Positions 1 to 10,075 of a DNA stretch of 40,476 nucleotides are shown piece after piece; the stretch's first letter is position 1; the number at the start of each line of letters is the position of its first letter. Position numbers and translations under genes: made by a program. The stretch comes from Reclinomonas americana ATCC 50394 (taxonomy: Eukaryota; Jakobida; Jakobea; Jakobida): the NCBI GenBank assembly GCA_048213135.1, contig PS015458.1, positions 1-40,476 on the forward strand, in the 5' to 3' direction. The notes below the pieces were generated by a model that was not told where the DNA came from, ran no database searches, and saw only the letters and a list, made by a program, of their open reading frames with translations.

Positions 1-1663
1 GTTGGTCTCGCACCACCGTCCACTCCGCCTGGCAACAACAGCGGAAACAACGGTGGGACCGGATCTGGAACGGGATCTGGAACGGGATCTGGTTCGAGTT
101 CTGGCTCGGGAACAACTTCTCCGCCACCGCCGGACTTTTCCAATCCTGGGAGCTGCTCTTCCAACCCGTTCGCGCAGGCTGTCGAACTGCCACTCGGTTC
201 CGCTCTTGCGTCAGTTGAGTGGCGCGAGTGTGCATGAGTATTCTCCCCCTCCATGTGCGCCGCTAACATCTTCTCCTCCTGCGCGTTTGTATCGCATGTC
301 ATCAGCTCACCAGCGCTGTTTGTGGCTCGACTTGGGTTGGCCGGCAGAGTTGCTGCACGAGCGATACCTTCAGCGCCATTGTGACGGTCGTTCAGAAAGC
401 CAACAGGAAGATTGCTGACATGGTAACATGTGCATCCCTCGTCCCACGACTGCCTTCGACAAAGTAACTCAACCGTCGACTGCACCACGCAGATCGATCA
501 AGTGGAGCAGTGGGAGATGTCGGTCCTCACACAACTCATCAACAGTGTGCAGGGTGAGTTCTTGTCGCTGTCGCACATGTGTATTACTGCTGCTCATCGT
601 GTTCGCGCACGCCCTCAAATGCCTCTTTGCAGCTGACGTCACGCAAGTGTTGGAACTCGTGCGTAACGTGTATCAGGTGGACAACTCAGCTGCTGTGCAG
701 AGTGGTGAGTTGCAGCATGCAGTGTCAACGCTCCGCTTGACCTACACGACGAGTCCTCACGATACCGATTGCATTCGCAGCTCTACGGGATGCCTCCACT
801 GCGGCAGACAACTCGCACTTCCACTCGTCGTTCGGCACGGCGTCGCGACAATGCGTAGCTGCCCTGCGGCGGTATGCGGCTGGCATGGCTTGCATGTCGT
901 GTACTTCGGACTGGGGTCAGTATATCACGGCAGACCGTCACATTCGAGTCAGCGCGGCCACGTGCAGCTCCCTCCTCACCGGCTGTCAGCCCATGTTCGA
1001 CGCGACAAACAATGTCTACTCGCTGCTGGTGGCGGTGTATCGAGCCGCCGTGCGCGGAACTGCCTTGCTGTCGACAGTCAGCAGCTTCTCTGCGCCATCA
1101 ATCTGCAATACGAACGACTGTCGTTCGATGGTGTGCACTGGCATGGTGCGAGGTCTCGACTTTGCCGCCGACACACTGCCAGCGGCCGCTCCGCCTCTGA
1201 CTCTCAACCTCGGCCAGCGAATGGCGCTGCGCATGGCAGTCATGGTGAATTCCACCACGCAACAAGCCGACGTCACACGCGCACTGGAAGCAGTGGTTGT
1301 CAAGTTCCGCCGCCACCTCGCCCAGCATTCGCAGCAGCAGCATGTCACCGGAGAGTTGCCCGAGGAGGAGGTCGAGACTGCCACTGGCGATGTCATTATT
1401 GGTTCGCGCACTGGGGCAACGACGTTTGTCAATGAGGTACGACCATTGGCTGTGATTTTGAGTGCACTGTGGGGTGACATTGTTGATGATGTCGCCTTCG
1501 CTTGTAGTATGTCACCAGCGGAGGATTCGCGCCCATGCAAGTGGAGTCGTCGTTGTATGTTGATCCGGGAGCAGGGACAAGCAACAATGCCATCAATGTG
1601 GCCGCCGCTGGCACGATTTGGTGGGCTGTGTGCGTGATCGCCACCATGGTGCTTGCAATGTGA
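1..1663 (+). CDS. Cys-rich cell-surface protein, C-terminal part, probable GPI or membrane anchor (5' end outside window)
   Basis: I do not recognise the family. The model reads exon 1-213, then 306-422, 493-553 and later exons, with introns at 214 (gttgag...atcag), 423 (gtaaca...cgcag), 554 (gtgagt...tgcag), a gtgagt intron near 713-780 and a last one starting near 1436 (gtacga...ttgtag). The joined frame stays open to TGA at 1661-1663. It begins with a Gly/Ser/Thr/Pro-rich linker with repeated GTGSGTGSG-type units, followed by a region with paired cysteines (SCCTSD, AAGMACMSCTSDW, CSSLLTGC), typical of a disulphide-bonded ectodomain. The C-terminus is hydrophobic (GTIWWAVCVIATMVLAM) and ends directly at the stop, which suits a GPI-attachment signal or a tail anchor. 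Role and ligand are unknown. It is convergent with the next gene, with 194 bp between stops. Confidence 0.7.
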
Positions 1664-1857
1664 CCCAGCGCTGCGATGATGCTCCACGGCCAGTGTCGAT
1701 ATCAGATATATATCAGAGATCACAGACTCGCAGAACGATAAGGCACTGTCGGCAAGGGATTTGTGCGATGTGGTGAATGAAGTGTTTTGTTTTGTAGTGC
1801 ACGTATACGCCCCCGACGATGCATGTGACAACGACAACAACATGCGCAACAACAATT

Positions 1858-4181
1858 TTACGGAATCCCAATGGCAACACAGTTGCATGACTTCAGAAAC
1901 TGAGTCATGTACGGAAACGGGAGGAAAAAACATCGGATAGAAATGCAGCAAGGAGTGGCTTGGTACACGTAGTCGCCGTCCATGCTCTCCGGATCCAGTA
2001 TGCCTGCAAGTTGATCTCTTTCACGCCACCAACGTACGACACCACCGCGTTTTTGCTCTGCTTGCTTCANNNNNNNNNNNNNNNNNNNNNNNNNNNNNNN
2101 NNNNNNNNNNNNNNNNNNNNNNNNNNNNNNNNNNNNNNNNNNNNNNNNNNNNNNNNNNNNNNNNNNNNNNNNNNNNNNNNNNNNNNNNNNNNNNNNNNNN
2201 NNNNNNNNNNNNNNNNNNNNNNNNNNNNNNNNNNNNNNNNNNNNNNNNNNNNNNNNNNNNNNNNNNNNNNNNNNNNNNNNNNNNNNNNNNNNNNNNNNNN
2301 NNNNNNNNNNNNNNNNNNNNNNNNNNNNNNNNNNNNNNNNNNNNNNNNNNNNNNNNNNNNNNNNNNNNNNNNNNNNNNNNNNNNNNNNNNNNNNNNNNNN
2401 NNNNNNNNNNNNNNNNNNNNNNNNNNNNNNNNNNNNNNNNNNNNNNNNNNNNNNNNNNNNNNNNNNNNNNNNNNNNNNNNNNNNNNNNNNNNNNNNNNNN
2501 NNNNNNNNNNNNNNNNNNNNNNNNNNNNNNNNNNNNNNNNNNNNNNNNNNNNNNNNNNNNNNNNNNNNNNNNNNNNNNNNNNNNNNNNNNNNNNNNNNNN
2601 NNNNNNNNNNNNNNNNNNNNNNNNNNNNNNNNNNNNNNNNNNNNNNNNNNNNNNNNNNNNNNNNNNNNNNNNNNNNNNNNNNNNNNNNNNNNNNNNNNNN
2701 NNNNNNNNNNNNNNNNNNNNNNNNNNNNNNNNNNNNNNNNNNNNNNNNNNNNNNNNNNNNNNNNNNNNNNNNNNNNNNNNNNNNNNNNNNNNNNNNNNNN
2801 NNNNNNNNNNNNNNNNNNNNNNNNNNNNNNNNNNNNNNNNNNNNNNNNNNNNNNNNNNNNNNNNNNNNNNNNNNNNNNNNNNNNNNNNNNNNNNNNNNNN
2901 NNNNNNNNNNNNNNNNNNNNNNNNNNNNNNNNNNNNNNNNNNNNNNNNNNNNNNNNNNNNNNNNNNNNNNNNNNNNNNGCCCACCACAGCGTTGCATGCA
3001 CTCGGTGAGCTGGCGTTGGTGGGCACGCTGCCGCCACTGCAACGGATCGCAGTGGAGGTGGGCATTGTGCTGCCCTGCATCGGCGATACGGTAAGCAGGC
3101 CGGCTGTCACCTCGACAAAGCCCACCTCCGTTGTCGAGGCGGCACGCCAGCACAGGCGAAAACGGCCGCCAGCAGTCGTGAGGGTCGACGAGTCGGCCAT
3201 CGCCGAGACACTCCACGTCGTGGCATCCTGGTTGACCACGGGCGTGTTGAGGAATCGAATCGCGCTGCACGACACCCACGCAGGATCTGAGCATGTGGTC
3301 GTCGCAGGCACGTACGCGACGCGGTCGCTGGTCGTCAGTCTCGAGCCAGACAGCATCACAGTGAAAGCCGTATCGAGGGCCACAGTGGTCGGCGTCGCTA
3401 GAACAGGTCCGCCTACAGTGATTACTGCTGTGGACGGTCCGCTCACCACCGAGCCGTCGGTGAGCCGCAGGAAGTAGCACGCGGTGAAGGTGCCCGTAGG
3501 AACGCCGCCCATACGGAAGGTGACCTCGGTTCCGTTCTGGTTCGGGACCGCCGCTGCGAGCTGGGTGATCGAGGCCGCCGCGTTGCCCTGCGACGCCGAG
3601 CAGTCGCTGCCACTGACGCCGTTGCGTAGATTGAGTTGGTCGGCATTGGTGGCGCCCCAGGTCTGCAGAGTGAGGAGCAGCGTCTGTCCGAGCAACCAAG
3701 AGGTCGTGAGGCGCTGCTGCCATGGAGTTGGACCATGGACGCCGAGGAACTTGGGCCCCGTGGTCGGAAATGTGATACTGTAGCGCGCACCACCATCTCG
3801 CATGGCGCAAAAGTAGTAGCCGCCTGGCCGCCCGATGACTGCAGCCGGCAGCACCCATGTCGCACTGTTGTCGTCGGTTACCGGCGAAAACAAGGGGATG
3901 ACGGTTCGAGTTGCTGTCGAGCTCCACTCCTCGCTGCAAGACGTGCTGTCCGTGGCCATGGCAACAAAGAAAAAATTCTGAAAATAACCGTACAAATCTC
4001 GTCGAAGCCAATAAAGATTGACCCCGGTGATGGTGAGCTGAAACTGCTGACCAACTTTGACGGTAGTCGGCGAGAAGGAAGAAAACATCGACGTCTGTCC
4101 GTGCGCCACTGTGCAGCTCGCGGCAATGATGACAATTGCCGCTGCCAGCAGCACAAGGTGGTGAATGGCAGAGCGCGACAT
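1858..4181 (-). CDS. Secreted or membrane protein with IPT/TIG-like repeats (gap inside)
   Basis: The start at 4181 is chosen because it gives a clean signal peptide (MSRSAIHHLVLLAAAIVIIA, then ASCTVAHGQ). An upstream in-frame ATG at 4262 would bury it. The mature part has at least three domains of roughly 100 residues. Each opens with a Pro/Thr-rich strand (FSPTTVKVGQQFQLTITG) and ends with a Gly-aromatic-Cys motif (GGYYFCAMR, GTFTACYFLR, GGRFRLCWR). This resembles immunoglobulin-like IPT/TIG folds, but that is inference from pattern only. A 909-base N run (2070-2978) removes the middle. Left of the gap an open frame ends at 1858 and contains RWWRERDQLAGILDPESMDG, which could be the cytoplasmic tail of the same protein; the join is unproven. 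No intron is needed in the 1.2 kb visible upstream exon, which is unusual in this window. Confidence 0.6.
2070..2978. other. Assembly gap, 909 N
   Basis: Run of N inside the IPT/TIG-like gene. It hides the middle of that protein and probably its transmembrane segment. Confidence 0.99.
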
Positions 4182-4720
4182 GCTGCGTGGGATTGCAAAA
4201 CGGATGATTATTGACGCGTAAACGCTCAACGCCACTGCACAAACTTGAAGATACCTTTGCATCTGCGGTGGTCAGCGCTCTCCGGAACAAAGGTGACGAA
4301 TAAACGCGTCCCGTCATGACTTGGCACGACACAATGTCAGTGTCGCGTCGTGAGTCGCAAGATATTCCGATACCAATTGCGCTAAGCAAGCTCTCGTCAA
4401 GAACCCTACGAACTGGTCTCGTTTCTGATAGTGTTTGCTCCACAAGCCTTGTGGGCGTGCGAGGAGGAGAGTCTGTTCGTCACAATCGTCAGACTCTGAG
4501 AATTGCAATTCCGACACGACACTGCACTCACCAGTGGACAGCAAGCGAAAACCCGACATGACACTGGAAACCAGTCAACGAGCAGCGGACACTGCATACA
4601 CCGAACATTCACCAATGTCAGATCTACTAACAAACCAAGCAACTTCATTCACCGCATCAACGGTGAGTAAACTCGGCGCCTTTGGCTTCGCATCGTCTAC
4701 ATTCCCGTTCCATCCAACCC
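4182..4720. other. Intergenic, no gene seen
   Basis: This is 539 bp between the start of the IPT-like gene and the stop of the aldo/keto reductase, both on the minus strand. The open frames here are short and show no family resemblance. It should hold the promoter and 5' UTR of the IPT-like gene and the 3' UTR of the reductase. Confidence 0.5.
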
Positions 4721-6667
4721 CTAGTCAACATTCTCCGGCTTGTTCACCAGGTGCTTGTCCTCGTTCAGATTGTCGATCGCCAACAGCTCCTCCTCCGTCA
4801 GCTGGAAGTCAAACACCTGCAAATTCTCGATGCGGTGCTCCAAGTTCGAGGTGCGCATGATGGTGACTGCAACAGGCCGTCAGCGCCGGACGGGAAAGAA
4901 ATCGCACAAGAGAGATACACGCACTGAATCCGTGCTGCAAGCTCCAGCGCAGCAGCACTTGCGGAATGGTCTTGCCGTAACGCGCCGCCACCGAGTTCAG
5001 CACCCGTTCGTCCGAGTCGACCAGCTGCAAGGCAGGAATTAGCTGTGCACCCACACCAAACACACAAGCTGGCAGCAGTGACGCACATAGCCGTGTCCGA
5101 GGGCCGAGTACGCCGACACAAGAACGCCATTGTCGCGGCAGTACGTCACCAGCGGACTGCACATTTTAATAAAAGGGCGAGAGTTAGATTGCGCACTCCC
5201 CTCTTTCTCTCACACACTCCCTCCCTCTATCCTTCCCTCCTCCCCACACTCACCGCTGCGTCAGCTTCGGGTGAATCTCCACCTGATTGATCGCCGGCGG
5301 AATGGTGCAGTGCGCCATCAGCTCCTCGAGGTGCTTGATGGTGAAGTTGGAGACGCCAATCGAACGCGCACTGCGCCAACGACAAATGAGCGATTACTTG
5401 CCACCTTTCTGTCTCCCGTTCTCCCACGTCTCACTCGCCTCCGGCTCCACTCGCCTCTGTCTCCACCCGCCCCTGTCTCCACCCGCCCCTGTCTCCACCC
5501 ACCCCTGTCTCCACCCGCCCCTGTCTCAGCTCGCCTCCTCACCCGCCTCTGCTTCACCCGCCTCTTTGTCTGTCTTACGTTCTTTCCGTTTCCTCTCCCT
5601 CCCTTATCTCCTCCCACTCCTCTCCTTCTCCTCTCCCTCTCCCCTCCTCTCCCCTCCCCTCCCTCTTTGCGTGTGCGCTTCCTCACCGCCCACTGTTGTA
5701 GATCTCCTCCATGGCGCGCCAGGTGTCGCGGCGAAGCGCAATGTTGTCAGGCGGACTCGTAAACATCTGCACAATCTTCCACCTACAAGAAGTCAATACG
5801 AGACAGACATGCAGGAACGACGCGAAAAGAGCGACGCACTGCGGCTGCGGGCCTGCGGTTCCACGAACATATACAGTTATGTCAATAACTTCTCTTCATC
5901 GTCCCACCCCTCTTCAACCCTCGATCACTCACCGGGGAAGTGCACCAAGAACAAGTCAATGTAGTCGAGCCCGAGGTTGGTGAGCGACTTTTCGAACTCT
6001 TCCAGCGTCTCCTGGTACCTGCACGACACCATAAAGAATGCGTCAACCTCGGGCATTCAAAGCACGGAGAAGAACACCGACTTACCCCATGCGATCACGC
6101 AAGAGCTTGGTGACGATAAAGAGCTCCTCGCGCGGAACACCCGAGTCGCGAATGGCACGGCCGACTGCACACAACCAAAGGTTGAGAGAATCATTCGGTG
6201 CACACGACCGTCGAAACGCACCTTGATCCTCGTTGCCGTAGTACGTGGCCGTCTGTTGAAGCCCGCGTGCGACAGTGAGTCTCACAAGCGGAACTGAGAG
6301 AGAAAATGAAAAAGCAGCCGCAACATCAATGTGTCGGAAGCCGAGACGAATGGCGCTCAACTGCGTAGCGCGCGTCAGCGTCGGTGGAGAAACGTGTCGC
6401 AGAGCCTACTCACCACCGACTCGTAGCACTCGTCGCCCTTGATCTCCCACACTCCGTGCGCAAGAATCGGGATCTTAACCTCCTGTCCATCGACACTCGC
6501 CTGCTTCAATGTCACTGTCGGAATGGGCGACACGAGCACTCCACCCGGCGGCTACACACTGCGTGAGAAACCAACGAGTGGCGGCGAGCAGAAAAGGGCG
6601 CACATCACCAAACCTTGGACGAGCTCACGCCTCCGGCGACTCCCTGCGGTGCGATTCCTGTCGACAT
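4721..6667 (-). CDS. Aldo/keto reductase (AKR family), about nine exons
   Basis: NAD(P)H-dependent carbonyl/aldehyde reductase of the (beta/alpha)8-barrel AKR superfamily, presumably cytosolic. The start at 6667 gives [13 protein letters not shown], spliced to [17 protein letters not shown]. All four catalytic residues are visible: Asp in [15 protein letters not shown] (split by an intron after HID), the Tyr of YYGNED, Lys in LFIVTK and His in LFLVHFP. Later blocks also match the family: [52 protein letters not shown] and a C-terminal [17 protein letters not shown]. The end is TAG at 4721-4723. Length is close to the usual 280-320 residues. One intron uses the unusual donor gttgcg (6324). The large intron near 5400-5690 is CT-rich on the plus strand and holds a minisatellite. 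Substrate cannot be predicted. Confidence 0.9.
5455..5526. repeat. 16-bp minisatellite in an AKR intron
   Basis: About four and a half tandem copies of a 16-base unit close to cctgtctccacccgcc, with single-base differences between copies. It lies inside the CT-rich intron of the reductase gene. Confidence 0.8.
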
Positions 6668-7882
6668 GGTGCGCTCTCTTTCTCTCGTAAAGAATGATCG
6701 TAGGGTGCGATCCGAGCATGGACAGGCGAATGCACTGCGCTGCTGGTCATGACGAGGGCTGGGCGGACAAGTAGTACCTCAGCGCGCCCTGCGGACTCGG
6801 CACGCAAGAAGGGAGAGAGAGAGAGAGAGAAAGGGTGGCGTGCAATACAAAGCAGAGTGCGGCACGGATTGACTGAGTAGAAATTTGATCCCGAAGAGGA
6901 CCGAAGAATGCTAGATTCTTGTCAAGACCGGTCGCGCCGTCATGACTTGCGCGACGCTTCCCTCTCACAGCCAGAATAAACAGCACGAAGATAGAACACA
7001 GAGCATCGTGGCACGAGATGAAAGAAGCCACAAACTAAGACCATGCTGTGCCCTAGCACAAGAAAGATTCAGTCTCAAGTTTTGTGAGAGCACTGTCTGC
7101 TCCTGCATTTTCTCCCGGATCATCGCCGCTCTTCGTTTCATCGGGGTTTTCTGTGTGTGCATTCTGCCTACCCCTGCATTCGTACTTCACTCCTTCGGGG
7201 TCTTCTGTGTCGTGCAATCTGCCTGCTCCTGCATGCCAATCAGCTTCTACCTTGCCTGCCAACTCTTCCCCATTTCTTCTCGTCGCTCATCTGGTGCAAG
7301 TTCTCTGCCTGCTCCTGCAGTCGTGTATCTCGCCAGCCTGCTTCTACCTTTACTTCACACTCTATGCTTCTTCGGCTCCGCCTGTCTCCTGCATTCGCGC
7401 TGTCGCCAGTTTCTCCTTCGTTCCTTACTCATTGTTTCTTCGGGGTCTTCTGTGTCGTGCAATCTGCCCGCTCCTGCATTTAACTAGCTCACTTGTTTCT
7501 ACCATGCCTACCAACTCTTCCCCCAATCGTCTTGCTCATCTGTTGTGTGCGCGCTGCCTGCTCCTGCAGTCGTATCTCCTACCTTCCCCACTCTTCGTTT
7601 CTTCTCAGCCATGGTTCTTTCTGCTCCAGAATTCGTATTATCGCCATTGCGTTTCAACCGTCACCCCTTCTCTTCGTTTCTTCTAGAGTGTGCTCTTCCT
7701 TCTCCTGGAGCATCATCGCCAATCAGCCTCTAGTTTGCCTCCTATCTCTTCTCCCATTTCTTTCGTTCATCTGCCACACAACCTCTGCTCTTCCACTGAC
7801 AAAGTCCTTCAAACGCAACTTTCAATTTGCCTCTACACAAAAAAGAATCACTGCTGCTGCACTATTGCTACGGGCGACGGCA
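6668..7882. other. Long intergenic stretch upstream of the AKR gene
   Basis: This is 1.2 kb between the AKR start and the stop of the ubiquitin-like gene. It contains a short (AG)n run near 6810-6832 and the diverged tandem repeats at 7142-7600. The plus-strand frames (up to 200 codons at 7084-7686) are made of the repeat, lack family resemblance and are open in more than one frame, so I do not call a gene. Confidence 0.5.
7142..7600. repeat. Diverged tandem repeat, unit about 243 bp
   Basis: The block starting at 7197 (cggggtcttctgtgtcgtgc) recurs at 7440 almost unchanged for some 40 bases. The copies then stay recognisable: tctaccttgcctgccaactc against tctaccatgcctaccaactc, and both later carry ctgcctgctcctgcagtcgt. 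A shorter third copy starts near 7142. The repeat lies upstream of the AKR gene and downstream of the ubiquitin-like gene. Confidence 0.7.
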
Positions 7883-8475
7883 CTACATCTGCCGTTGCAC
7901 AAACATGACCATCGAGTCGTTCTCGATGCCCAGCGACCCCAGGTTGGCCGTATCCGGCGCCAATTCGCGTCCTCGGAACACGAAGCGGATGCTACTTGGG
8001 GCGACATTCCCGGTGCGCAGTCGATCCACCGAACGCACAAACACTGTCGTCGCAAGTATGAGTCTCAAGCAACTGCCACGGAGGTGGAAAAAACGAGAAA
8101 CGCAACACGTCTTGAAGTCGAGCAGCGTGGACGACAGTTGCGCAGAGACTGTACACTCGCGCTTGAGATCAACGTCATGGTGAGCGGGGGGAAAGAGTGG
8201 AACCGCCGCACCTGCGTGCACAGTGGCGCCTTCGCGCACTCGCACATTCACAGTGGCGTTACTGGCAGCTGCCGCGGGCGCAGCACTGGCCGCACTGGCC
8301 GACGGCCCGGAACTCGATCGCAGCTGAGCGACCTCTTGCTGCAGTTGGCGCTCCCTGCTCTGACTCTGCTCCAGCTGCTGCTGCAACTCGCGCTCGCGTG
8401 CTCGTCCTTGCTCCACGGCTTGCTCCAAGGCGGTCTGCGCAAAACGCGAAGGGGGTGAGAGATCTGCATCAAATG

Positions 8476-8574
<99 letters not shown>

Positions 8575-9384
8575 AGACGAACAANNNNNNNNNNNNNNNN
8601 NNNNNNNNNNNNNNNNNNNNNNNNNNNNNNNNNNNNNNNNNNNNNNNNNNNNNNNNNNNNNNNNNNNNNNNNNNNNNNNNNNNNNNNNNNNNNNNNNNNN
8701 NNNNNNNNNNNNNNNNNNNNNNNNNNNNNNNNNNNNNNNNNNNNNNNNNNNNNNNNNNGAGAGAGAGAGAGAGAGAGAGAGAGAGACAAGAGCAGAGCAT
8801 TCTCTCATTCTCATTCTCGATGAGGGTGCGTGTGAAGGAGGGAGGAAGAGAGGTGGAGAGGGATGTCTAGATTTTTCTCTCTCCTTTTCAATGCAGGCGT
8901 GGGAATGTGTGTGCATGGAGTGCGAAAGAGGGAGAGAGGGAGGGAGAGAGAGAGAGCGTGTGTGGAGAGAGAGACAGCAAGAGCACCTCCCTGTTCCTCT
9001 CTTTCTCTTTCTCTAGTAAAGTATGCGAGTTCTCTTTCCCTTTCTCTCTCTTTCGGTGAGTCTGTGCGGGTGCGGGAGTGGAGAGAGAGAGAGAGAGGGA
9101 ATGAATGCAAGATGGAACGAGTGAGTCACGGCTGACAACACTCCCCACACACTCCGCTCCCCTCTCTCATTTTCTCTCTCTCACACACACTCTTGCACTC
9201 ACAGACTCCTCACACGAGAAAGAAGACAGACTCCAGCTCTCTCTTTCTCCCTCACACACACTCGCGCATATTTCCTCACATGGATCTGCCATCCATTGCG
9301 CTCTAGCAGTGTCCGCGCCGCCGTGCGGTCAATGGCGCAAATGTCGCTCAGCTCTGAAATCGCCGCCTCCTGCTGCTGTGCCAT
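7883..9384 (-). CDS. UBA-like, coiled-coil, ubiquitin-like domain protein
   Basis: Start at 9384 (MAQQQEAAISELSDICAID). The first exon reads like a UBA-like three-helix domain ending LLERNGWQIH. The donor gtgagg follows, and an intron of more than 800 nt consists almost wholly of (AG)n, (GT)n and an N run. The acceptor ttgcgcag near 8430 restores phase and gives TALEQAVEQGRARERELQQ, a Gln/Glu/Arg-rich coiled coil, then an Ala/Ser linker. The C-terminal domain is ubiquitin-like: strand VNVRVREGA, a helix region, then SSIRFVFRGREL, and GSLGIENDSMVMFVQ at the end, with stop at 7883-7885. The small introns inside the domain (one with donor gttgcg at 8106) are inferred from phase. It probably acts as an adaptor in ubiquitin or p97-type pathways; this is inference from domain type only. 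Confidence 0.65.
8482..8784. repeat. (AG)n / (GT)n microsatellite with N gap 8585-8758
   Basis: A long AG run passes directly into about 28 GT repeats, then the gap, then AG repeats again. It lies in the large intron of the ubiquitin-like gene. The repeat is the likely reason for the assembly break. Confidence 0.95.
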
Positions 9385-10075
9385 TCTCTTCTGTCTCCAG
9401 CGCGAACCAACACGTCGTTCGCAGGACATCCTTGTCTTTCGTCTTCCATTGAGAAAGGCACTTGCAGGATCCGTAAACCTGGTACGAGCACGCATTGTGT
9501 CTGTACTGTGTGTGTTGCCAAGGGTCAACGGCACGGGAACTCGAAGTTGACGAAGAAAATGGCGAAGTCGAAGTCGACGTCAATTGATCAAGGCATTCGG
9601 TGCACGAGCATCAGCTGACCAAGTCCAACCGTATCCAAAAACTCAACGTTATCACCAGTCTTGATGGCAGCAGCAGGTTCCTTGTGTGTGTATGTTCGCT
9701 CTCGCAGCGGAGCTTCGAACAAGTCGAGAACTGCGATCTTCACCGCATAAGCACACTTGCGTAGACGCATAGCATCTTCTGCAATCGTACAAGACGCATC
9801 CACTCTTGGGAAAGAGTCAGAGCCAGGCAAACAAAGCACAGCTCGCTCCGGGATCAGTGAAGTAACCAAATCAGTGGTACACGACTGACTTCAGTGAACA
9901 CTGCTCTCCTCCTCACTTCACGTCATGTACAAACAAACACTAGCTGCGCACTTCCGCATTCATTTTCTAACCACATCGCCCCAACACAATATACAACACA
10001 CTTCAGTGCACACAAACTAGTTTTCCATCGCAAAACAATTTTCTTCTCCCACGTCCAGCTTATTACTTTTCCGTA
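9385..10075. other. Intergenic, contains a dispersed repeat copy
   Basis: This is 691 bp between the start of the ubiquitin-like gene and the stop of the cyclase gene. It holds one copy of dispersed repeat family A (9608-9705). The 93-codon minus-strand frame at 9588-9869 overlaps that repeat and shows no domain, so it is not called. Confidence 0.5.
9608..9705 (+). repeat. Dispersed repeat family A, copy 1
   Basis: Shares ordered blocks with 10425-10530 and 39081-39205: gaccaagtccaaccg, caccagtctt, gcagcagcaggttccttgtg, then gtgtatgttcgctct. Confidence 0.65.

Noticed and set aside
1858-4443. 861-codon minus-strand frame including the N run
   Set aside because: Right of the gap it is a shifted reading of the IPT-like exon; only the part left of the gap (1858-2069) may be a true coding frame.
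8514-8575. Possible CRISPR-like or telomeric repeat
   Set aside because: It is a plain GT dinucleotide run without spacers and without telomere-type units.
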